Shown here: piece after piece, positions 7,501-19,500 of the stretch
Layout of the letters: the number at the start of each line of letters is the position of its first letter
Numbering within the stretch: position 1 is the stretch's first letter
IMG/VR virus record: IMGVR_UViG_3300034198_011597
Span: 1 to 34,558 of that record
Length of the DNA: 34,558 bases
Reading direction: 5' to 3' (one strand)
Source: a virus
Program-made: the position numbers and the translations under genes
The notes under the pieces: generated by a model
What the model saw: only the letters and a program-made list of their open reading frames with translations
The model's database searches: none
What the model was told of the DNA's origin: nothing

Positions 7501-10500
7501 AGTAGTTCCTGGGCGGGTAGTAATAACCATAGTTAAATTGTCGCTTACTACACCTGGAACCAATTCTTCTGGACCATAGCCAGACAAGAACGGTTGACCT
7601 TGAATATTATATACAGTTTCCAATGAAGTAAAAGTATTGGCAGAAGTCCAGGTAATACCGTTTGAACTAACCAATATAGTATTATTATCACCTAACACTA
7701 AAAACTCAGTGTCAATAGAATTAAAAGTAATAGTGTTTAAATCCTCAGATGTTCCGCTTGTTCTATCTACCCAAGTGTCTCCGTCAACTGATGTTTTAAT
7801 TGTGCCATTATCACCAACTGCAACAAAAATACTATTACCATATACAACATCGTTTAGATTTTCAACTAATGTTCCAAAGTCTGTAACATCAACCCAATTA
7901 GATCCATTTATACTATAGTAAATTATACTATTATCGCCTACTGTTACTAATAAATCATTTCCAGGTGTTACTGCATTAAATCCAATAGATGATAAAGTAG
8001 CTGAAGGTTCAGTCCACGATATACCGTCGTCTGTACTTATTAAAATAATATTTCTACTTACAACTGCTGAGCCTATAGTTTCTTGCCCTTTACCCACAGC
8101 AACAAAACCATCAAAGAAGGTTATGTTTGCCCCCACTACATCATTTAACTGATTAACTAAATTACCAGTAAATTCATAAGTTTGAGTCCAATTTATGCCG
8201 TCAGTACTTGTCACAATATTATCACCTACTGCTGCCCAAGATCCATTATGATTACCTACAGCATTCAGTGTGGTTGCCGCTACTGATAATGTTGGGGCTC
8301 CCGTCGACCATGTTACCCCATCTGTACTTGTAAGTACTGGTGTAGCATTATTATCTGATGTTATTACATATCTACTTCCATCATAATCAATATCTGTCAA
8401 ATTAATCATTTGTTCAGATACTTTGTCAATCACCCAAAGTTTAGTTGTAGCTGGGCTGGTAATAGTAGCTGAGAATGTTGAATTGACTGCACCGATATAA
8501 GTAGTACCGTTCCAAACAACTCCTGTACCATTTATATCTTGTACAGTAAAGTCACCGCCACTTAAATCAGTGTCAAGAATGAATTCATCTTCTGGAGAAA
8601 ATGAATTACCCAAATATGTTATATAAGGATAAGTAGTACCGCTTACTAACTGCGTTATGTCATTACCTGGCATATTGATAGTTGGTGCATAGTAACCACT
8701 AATTCTATCTAATGCATTTAACCTGCGGTCACCGCTATCTAATAATTCCCATTTTCCTACAATAAATTCTTCATCGTTATTACTAATAACGCACTCATAC
8801 ACTTTTCCGTTATACTTAACTAAACTTTGTGTGAATATGAATGGTTCTGGTAAGAAAGCATAATCATATGCTGCGTATGGGAAGTCAGTTTCAGGTACAG
8901 GTACTTTTAACAACGGATCAATATATAATTTACATGTTGTAGGAGAAACAACATCTACATAATATGATATTTCAGGTCCAAATGGTGTACCGTATGATAT
9001 TACTTTGGTTATTTCTCCATTAGGTCCTATCGTGTCTACTAATAAAGTCAAGTCATTAGTTGGATCGACACCTCCCAAATCAACACCAGAGATAACTATA
9101 GTGTTGTTTACAGCAAACCCTGTTCCTGCTGTTGCAATAACTGTTAAATAACCTCCTAATTCATATGTAACATCAAACGAAGGTACTGTTGTAGGATATT
9201 GATTTAAAGTTACAGGTCCTAGTTCATCAGAAATTGCTAGCGTAGACCCACCTAATGAATTTGAAACTTTGATGTACGGAGAGCCAGTGAGTGTCATTAA
9301 CCCTACTCCATTAGCTAAGGTTAAAGTAGGTCCTAATAATATTTCAGATAAGGTAAATCTTTCACCATCAATAATAGTTTTTATATAGTAACCTGTATTA
9401 ATATTAATGTTGCCAAAACTATTATTACCAGAAAACTTAACTGACATTCCAACAAAGAATCCTGCAGTGCTCGCACAAGATACTACATTACCTGCACTTA
9501 ATGTGCTTGAAACTTGTGTAGTAACATTACCAAGCTCTGTAATATAATATGTGGTCCCTGCAATTAAACCACCTATACCAGTGACTAATCGTAGGGGCAT
9601 ATTTACATACATTCTGCTTATGCCACCACTAACATCAGTTAAACAAACAAAATCACCGTTTGCTACAGTAGCTGATATTTTACGCTCAATTAAATCGTTA
9701 TTATCTCCGGATACACCATTGTATCCAACAGTATTTGTTTTGTAAAATGTTAGTTTTTGACCTTCAAGTTGTCCTGGACTTAATGGTAAGCCTATGTTAA
9801 TAGTCATTGATCCTGTAGCAGTAGATAAGTCTACCAAATACTTTTGATTAGTTGCTACACATCCAGTATTATCGGCTGCTACCACTGTCGTTAAATCAAA
9901 TATAGGATAATTTATAAATGGCTTTATAGTAAATTGAGTTGAAGATATTACAGTGTTAACATAATACCTAGTGCCATATTCAATATTTCCAAAGTTTGTG
10001 ACAACAGTACCAGCTATAACCATAGATGTAAATATAACTGGATCATTTATAGAAATAACTGAAGTGGTGTTACAAGTAATTACATTTGAGGTTCCGTTAA
10101 TAGCCAATATATTCATTACTAACGGCGTGCTTTCAGTCATTATTGTTAGTGATGTATCTGATAATACTGTACTTACATAATAAATTTCATTCTCAATGAT
10201 GTTGCCAAAAGAAGTGCCTATAAAGAATACAGGTACCCCTGGATATAATCCAGAAGTGCCACCTAAACCACTGAACGATAACGGGACAGTAATTGAATCA
10301 TTTGATCCATTTGTTCCTGTTATTGGTCTTATTCCTGGATAATCAATTGTAATCACTGTTGTATTGATTTCTTTTGCTACTATAGCATACAATGGTTGAA
10401 AAGCAGTTCCATTGTTTAAATTAAAGGGAGTAGAACTACCTTGCTCTAATGTTATAGTAATTTCAGTGCCACTAACAATTGATAAAATATAAAATGTTGT

Positions 10501-13500
10501 ATTTAAAAGTACTCCACCTATAGAAGTACCTTCAAATTTAATTGGCATACCCACATAAAAACCTGTAGTTGGGGTAATAAATCCTTCAGAAGGCGCGCCA
10601 CCTAAAGATGGTTCTATAGTAATAATATTGGTTGAAACTGCTGTAGATACAACTGTTCTAGTTCTCGACGACCATACAATTTCACTTTCACTGTCTACAT
10701 TAGAAATTTGAAAGTTAGCCCCTTCTTTACTTGAAACAAATGTTTCTACTGGGGGTATTTCAGATGATAGATTTATCGAAGAACTTGCAATAGTTTCTGA
10801 AGTATTATACTCACCTGCATAGAAAGAACTATAGTAAGAACCTGGAGTCCAATCTGTAACTTTAGGAGTATAAGTTGTCCTATCAAATCTTAAAGTAATT
10901 TTATTTTCTCTCACTGGAGATGCATCAGATACACAAGATGCTCTTGCACTTACTTCAAGTGTATTGTTAACACCAACTCCAGTATTTCTTAGAAATACTC
11001 GATCAACATCATTAATTGCATTAGCATAATTTGTATACAAACCAATAATAAATGATGGTGCAACATCTAATACTCTAACATAGTAGTATTGATCGGGGTA
11101 CAAACCACCAACTTTAGTAGTATTTTCACCGACTATATATTTTACTAAATCACCTGTTACTAACATTGGTGATGGTAGACGAATAGTGTTTGACGCTGGC
11201 GATACATCAGATGATGTAAAAGTGATACTCATTGAGGGTTCAATTACTATCTCTGGTAAAACTTCATACCCATCACCTGAATCTATTGTATTAATATATA
11301 AGATTTTATCCAAATTCATTACTGCTTCAAAAACTGCTTTTCTAGCAGGCTCTGGATACACTGAGGTGTCAATATAAGCAGTAATTTTAGGAGGATTAGT
11401 ATAGCCTCTTCCAGAATCAAGTAATGTTGCAGGTGGCAAATCAATAAAGATTTGTTGTCCTGGTAAATGAGTTGAAATAGTTGTGCCGTTATAACCCCTA
11501 GTTAAATTATAAATTCTGTTTGCAACACGGTCTATTGCTGAATATACAATTATTTCTTCATCAATTTTTACAGTACCTGCTACAGGAAATCCATATATAT
11601 TTTCAACATATATACTGTTGGAGTTTCGTAATACATATGCAGCAACTATTGTTATTGGAAAGTTTTCTGTTCCAACTAATGTAAGACCCTTATTTTGAAA
11701 CCATTGATTATATGGTGTAGTTTGCCATATTGGATCTGTTGGTAAGAATTCATTGCCATATCCAGGGTTAGTGTTAACTAACATTGGAGTCATGAACTGA
11801 TTTAAATTAAAATCATACTGAGCTGGTAAATCAAAATCAGTAATGTCACCTTCGTATATCTCTGAACCTGTGTACTTAAATACAAATTCTTTAATTAAGA
11901 CATGGTATGGTTTAGCTTCATTTAAATAGCTTTCTAAAAACACTTCATTGTCTGATTGATAAACTTCGATTGGTCGCAATTCTCTAATAGTATGAGACAC
12001 ATCAACTAATGAAGTTTTGTTCAACCAAGGTAAGAAGTTTTGAGATTCTATAGTTTCAGCTTGAGAATATTCAAACAATAATATCAAGCTCTTATTTCTA
12101 TGTATCAATAATTCGTCAGTATAAATTTGTTCGGTCAACGCACGAATAATATTTCTAGTTTCTTCTGATGGGTATTCATCATACGGGGTTGTGTCAAAGA
12201 AATTATCCCCAAATCCAAACTTAGCATAAGCATAATCCCAAAGACTTAGACTGAATTCGATTGTACCATCTTCTAGACCAATACGATTCCATGTGTAATC
12301 TGAACCTAAAACATAAGTTTCTGATTTACCTGCACTATTTTGTGCAACACTAACTATAGTTCCAATTGGAACCACTAGTGCTGATAAATCAGCATAGATA
12401 GGTACTTGAATAGCTGCTTTAGTGTTATTATCATATCCAGTAGCCCACCAATTTACATATGACCAAAATAATGTAGTGTTATAGAAAGGCTGATCAGTTG
12501 ACGGATTTATCGGTCCAATTTTTTGTAGGAAACTTATATTGTTTCTAATTTCAGTTATTGGATATAGTGAAAGTATCTCATTTGCATAAGTTAGATAATT
12601 TTTAACTGCATTAAATCTACTTATAAAGAAGCTTTGTCTAGGTCTAGCATAGATACCAGTTTGTACTGCTTTAGGCAAATACGGATTAGGTACTATAGCA
12701 CCGGTCTCATCAACGCCAGACATACTGTCAAGCATTCTGTCATATAACGAAATAGGCACATTGTCAGGGTTTGTGTTTGGTAAGCCTGGTAAAAAGTCAT
12801 CAGCATAGTTAGTACGGATTAATGTGTAAACAGAATGTGAAACATCATCACCTGTACCAGTAGAAAACCCTACATGTAAAACTGTGTCGGCATTGTTGAT
12901 GTATTCATCACAGTTGTATAATCCAAACACACTAGGTAATAATGAAGCAAAATAACTTATACCTGACGCTTTTGGATTTTCGATATATGATTCTACGATA
13001 GTGTCAGATAAAGTTTTTCCTAATCTACTAAACACTACATTAGTATTGCGTACCCAAAAATAATACACAGGCACTAGATTGCCCCTTGCATCTTGTGTAT
13101 ATTGAATAACATAGTCATCAATATTGAACGCTGTACCTGGGCCAGTATATTCTATTGGTGTTACATCACTTGCAATCCAGCTATAAACTGCAACATCACT
13201 ACCGGGAAACACTGTACCCCAATATTCACTGTTATACACTACATCGTCTTGATGATAGTTTACAAACCTAACATTGCTTGTATTAAACCAAAGTTGTCCT
13301 AATTGTGCAGACCCCCAAACGACATTACCGTTAGTTACTGAATCAGGACTATTATAACTTGCAGGATCAATATTTGAAATTACATCAATATTTTCTCTTG
13401 CAACACCTAGTATTTTACCTTGTAGTGGATCAATATAGTCTAGATTTTCTAGTGTTTCGTTTGTTAATGCACTAAACAATTGAATGTTTTGAATTTTATT

Positions 13501-16500
13501 AACATCTACTACTAAGGAACTACTTCTATAAACTACCCAATCTTGTTGTTCTGTAGTGTTTTCATAAATCACCACTCTACCTTGTGTACTACCTACATTA
13601 AATTCGGGAGTACCTACCATGACTTTCCAATTATTAAAATCTAATGCTTGTCCATAGTAGGGTTGGTAACCATAATCTGTTACTGTGTCATTTACGCTCT
13701 GCGCATAAATAAATTTTCCAGAGTTTGCTAAAGTTTCATTATAATTACTTAAATAATCAAACATGTAGACAGCGCCTGCATTTAATGATTCATCTATCCA
13801 CTGAGTGGTGTTATTGTCAAAAATAGTATCGTTGTCAAAATTTTCATCATCTGTTTGATCAAAAGTAGTTGCTATGAATCTATTACCAGTAGGTGCACTA
13901 GCCACAAAAGATCCATATTCATTAAACTTTATAGTAGAACCAAACTGAGTTGTGCCATTAGGATGCGGACAGTTAATAGTTTGAGTTTTTGTGTACGGAA
14001 TGATACCTAACTCACCCCAAATACCACTTGATAGGGCAACAATATCAAGTTTATTGTTTACTGCTGCGGCTGCTGTGTTTATTAAACTAATTGTTAATTT
14101 TCCACTCAACGCACTAGCAGCAACATTCAATACATTTGCTGAATTAATTTGTGTTGCTATACTTTCTGCATTACCAGCCACTAATGGAACTGCATAACCG
14201 TTAATTAATAATGTAGTAGATGATGTCAATACTGCATTTGTCGTTCCAGTAACATAACCGTACTTACTGCCACTATTTGTAAATCTATAAATAACACCTT
14301 CAACATCATATTCTACTAACTCAAACGGACTACCAACTAGAATTTCAGTAGAATAAGTAGTTGAGTCTAAGCTATAACCAAACTTAGAACCTGATTTTGT
14401 TGTTTGACTTGAGGTTAGTTTTTGTTGTTCGGTAAAATTTGAAACACTTACTTCGATTAAGTCACCAGTAGCTATCGCTGATAATATATATAAAGTGTTA
14501 TTGACTACATAATATTCACTATCTAATAATAAATTGCCATTTTGTGTTATATATGGGAATTTACTCTGTACTGAAATATTCATGCTACCGGTGTCAGTTA
14601 TCACAACAACTTCGGCGCCGCCTCTAGTTATAGAAACAGTAAATTTTGTACTATTAATGATACTTTTTACATAATAAACTCTTGAAGTAGAAATTGCGCC
14701 TGCTGATAATAAATTACCAGAAAATGCTACAGGAATACCCACTTGTAAAATATTGGTATTGCTAGTAGTTAATGAATTATCAACACTTGATGTTGCAGTA
14801 ACAGTAGCAGTTGTGACTAATGGTGAACTAACTAATGGGAATGTAGTTGGTATTAACGGTATGCTATTAAATTGTGCGATAAAAGATTGGCTTAACCTGT
14901 CAAACACATATGCCGCGCCCCAATTATCTACAGAAATACTGTAATCATAATTAGGTGCGCCAATAACTACTTTGTCACCGTAGTAGTTAGTTGAAATTGA
15001 ATATCCAAATAAATCTCCAGCAGCACTTGATACTGATGTAAGATAGGTTGCAAATTCATATAAGTCAGTTACAGGACTTTTGTTATATACATATACTCTA
15101 TTATTTGCAGTGTCAGAAATATAAATCCATTTCTTGTCACCAGAGATAGCTACTGAGCTACCCCAACTGGTTACTAAATTACTAGGTGCTTGTATCTGCT
15201 GTAATTCAACCAAATCATTTACAGTCAATGAAGTATCTAAAATATAAACATATACTTTTCTATCACTTGCTGTTGCTCCGGTTGGTTGTGATACTACAAA
15301 CACATCACCGGCATAAGCAATTGAACTTCCATATGATGTTTCTTCTGATTTTGTACCATATAAATTATATTCATTATCTAGTGGATTGAAAACATATCTA
15401 TATAGAACACCTAAACCTGCATCACTAATTAAATATCCTGATTCGGGTGTGTATGCGACTGCACTTCCAAATGTTGAACTTCCCGATCTTGTTATAGGAT
15501 TTTGAAATTGATAGTTTATACTTTTTCTATATACTTCCCATCCACCAGAAGTACCAATATCTACCCATGCTTTATTTTTATAAAATTCATTTTGAAGTAA
15601 AGACAAGTTAGTAATGTCTGATACATTCGTACAACGATGTGATTGGAATGTAAATACAGTTCCACTACCAGTAATTGTTAGTTGTCCAAGAGTATTATCA
15701 GTAGTGGTTACTTGTATATTATACGGATCTATAACAGTGTTTACTGTATAATAACCATCTATCCTAGCGTCAAAATTAATTACAGCGAAAGGTTGATATT
15801 TAGTTAATGCATGTGGCTCTTTGAATGTAAATGTTAAAACATTAGTAATTGTATTTGATGCTAGGGTCAATTGACCTTGACTTACAGGGGATTGTACATT
15901 CCATTTACCCTGTAGATTAGCTATCCAAATATAATCCCCAACATATATTTCACTTAATGGTTTAATGTTGTTTGCCATTCCTGAATAAAAATAAGAATGC
16001 GCTTTTACATCTTTAAAGTTTACATATCCTGCATCAGGTAACAATGTACTTGGAATACTAGAATTTCTTGTAGGCAATACATTTGCATTTGTAATAGGTC
16101 TGCCATAATTAAATAATGAATATAACGGTACTTGCTGTTGCACACCGTCAATCCATATTCCATTAGTTAGACCAACAATACTTGGATTGCCAGTTAAATC
16201 TGGTTGGCTAAGACGGAATTCAATAAAATTGTTATTTAAAACGCCACCAAATTCACCTGATTTAATTGCCCAATTTTCATATATATCGTATTCTATGCCA
16301 CCTTGTGGTAGATTTACACCCTTAAATGCTTCTGTTGCATTTCGTGTACCTTTATTTTTAATTAAATTCTTATAAACATTAATTTGAGTAATGTCAGTTA
16401 GGTCAGCTAAGGCTAAATAATCTCGCGGTCTATAACCTATCAAACTGAAACTAAGCAAATCAGCATCACGCTCTAAATTAGCTTTATTTGAGTCGTAGTA

Positions 16501-19500
16501 TAGTGTACTTTCATAAGATCGAGTGCTAGAGTTAGGTAACAAACCTTTTTGAACTTCATTGTAATCAGTTTCTTTCCATTCAAGTTCTTCAAAATATAAT
16601 TTTGGTTGTATTATTTTTAATGCTGTCCAATATTTGTTTTTATACTTTACAATTTCACCTTTAGTATATTTGACATTTGCATTCCAGTCAAGAATATTGT
16701 CCTGATTTAAAATAAAGCCCTGAGCATCAACAGTGCCGTCCCATTCTGCTGTTTTATTACCGCGCAAATATATTCGATTCTGTCTTAGACCAGTAATCAA
16801 ATTATAAATCACATCATCAAATAATGTTACATTGTCAAATACAACACCATGCTCAAAATTAAATAAATTAAACTGCCCGTACGCAACCGTATCACCTTCA
16901 TTTAACGGCTGAGCAGAAAATGCAGTGCTTTCACGAATAATTGCCAAATCAACTGATTGTATTGGATATAAGTTTTGATTTAATATAAAGTTTTGTTGAT
17001 GTAGTGTTAATGGTTGAACAACACTACTTTCTTTATCAATTAAAATTAACTTGGCTGCAGGATTTAAATTAATAATACTTCCTGGCTCCCATCCAGATTG
17101 AGCCCAGTATAAAAACTCAGCAACCATTTGGTTCCAATTAACTTCTAAACCTGTTTCAATCTTATCAAAAATTACACCTTGTTGAGTTAGATATTTTCCG
17201 TATCCAACTAAAAAGTTTGCAACTTCTTGTACTGAATATAATTCATTACCATATGGTAATACATCAACTTTATTTTGAAAGTCTTTAGGTGTCTGAACTG
17301 TCAACCCACCAACAGTAATGTTTTCATAGTTTCCGTTAATTTTAGCTTTTAGTAATTTAAAATATGCATATGTTTGTGAGTTACCAAATACTTTAAAATA
17401 ACCATCAGATGTTTGCTGCACGATAACACTACTATAAATGATCCTATCAAATGGTTGATTATCATACAATAATACTGAGTAGCTTTCATCAGGTATTAAA
17501 AGACTTGCATTGGTACTATTAGGTGTGCCTTTTTCTACATAAAACTTTAACAAATCTTTATCACTGAATCCAGCAACTCTATAAACTAAACGAACATCTA
17601 AGTTATCCAATAATGTTGTAATATTGGCTGTTGCATCAACACCAACTTGTTTTTCATAATCAACAATCCAATTTATATAGCTAGTTTTAGCAGTACCTGA
17701 TCCATAGATTTCTATATCGTTAATTACTAAGTGGCTTCTATTGTTTACTAGATATTGATTAAATTCACTACTATATTTGTAATTGTCTACATCGACTCCT
17801 AAATTAAAGAATTGTGCTGGTTTAGTCAATGCTAAAATTTTCATCAAATCGAAAGGCCAAGAACTACTTCTACGATAACTTAGTTCTGCAGGACCAACAT
17901 CTCCCACTCTCCAATCACGCCTAAACGATTGATTGCTATAATTACCTACGATAGCATCAAACGCACTAACTAATTCACCCGCACTATCAACTGGTATTAC
18001 TTGCAACAATTCAGGTCTTACATATTGGGGGAGTATTACTGGATCTCCGTTGTTCCAATTAACACCTTGAGCCAAATCATTCCATAATATTAAGTTATCA
18101 CTTGTGTATGGAGCAGGACCATATCTGTCTTGCCACCATGACGGCTGAATTGTAAACCCTAGCATTTCCCAAGGTTTAGTATCAGGATTAGAAGTATCGT
18201 AAAAATATTGATAAACTCCTCTCCAATAACCTTGCGGTATAACTGCTTTGTCTATCTTATTACCACTTCTATTGTAGTTGTAAGTGTACTGATTGTTAGC
18301 ATTATAAAATTGCGTTTTATAGTCAATTCTATTTTGTCCTATCCAATTTAAAAAGTTAATTGAATAAATTTCTAATATTTCATCATATGAATAATCAGTG
18401 TCTCTGAAAAATCCAGGAATTACATCAACTTCACTTATTGGTATTTCGTTACTTAATTTTAAATTGTTGTAAATTCTCTTTTCAAACTCAAGTAATACTT
18501 GGTCTCTAAAATCAATTAACTGCCCAGTGCCACTATTATATGATCCATATAATTTATTATAGGATCCATCGTGGCCCACAATGAAATATGTAGGTTGTGA
18601 ATAGTTACTGTCTAGAATAACTGTAGGTATAGTTGCAGGATATAATCCTAATTTAGTAGGAGTGTTAGGTACATAGCTACCATATGTTTGATTATACTCT
18701 TTAATTGTAATTTGATCGTTGGGTAATAAATCCAATGTTATAGTTAATGATGGACTGTCTGTACTTACAGTATAGTCTATGCCTCTAATTAATTGAGTAA
18801 CTACATTTGATCTAGTTAGATAAACCAAAACACTATAATAATTGGCTGTTTCAAAATTATAGATTCTACTTAATGGGTAAATAGTAAAATCAGCAGAGTT
18901 TGCAAAATTATATGTATTAGTAATAAATGCTGATTTAGATGGAAGCATATCAGACCAAAAGAACGAATCTGCATCTGTTTTATTTGCTGTAATTTGCTCT
19001 AACGCATCATCTAACATATAAGAAGCAGTATTGTACCTGACATAATCGGTATTATTAACTGTGCTTACTAGTAAAGTTTTAAAGTTAATATATTCTTTAC
19101 TGTTAAACATCAATGCATTAAACAAACTATGATTTTGTTGTCGTAAAAAAGTTCCTGGTAAAACTAATGACGCACTATTCTGAATAATTTTATTGCCATA
19201 TGGAACAAGATTACCTAAATCTCTAAAATTATTAGATCCAAACACAGGGCCAACAGTTTCAGATGTATTATAAAATATACTTTGATATTGACCACGAATA
19301 TCACCAATATTAACTGAGGTAATATCTGCATTGAGTGGATTATTATTTAAATTTATTGGAATATCATAATATGCAATACTACTTACTTGATCACTCAATA
19401 TAGCAATTTGAATAACTGTATCTACCAATGACGGAACACTTGTAAAAGTAACAACAGTAGAATTGGTTGAAACTGTAACGGTATAGTCGGTACTTTGTAC

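Noticed and set aside
7620-8440. A sialidase enzyme call for the Asp-box region
   Set aside because: Asp boxes alone mark the fold, not the activity. The catalytic residues of sialidases were not recognised.
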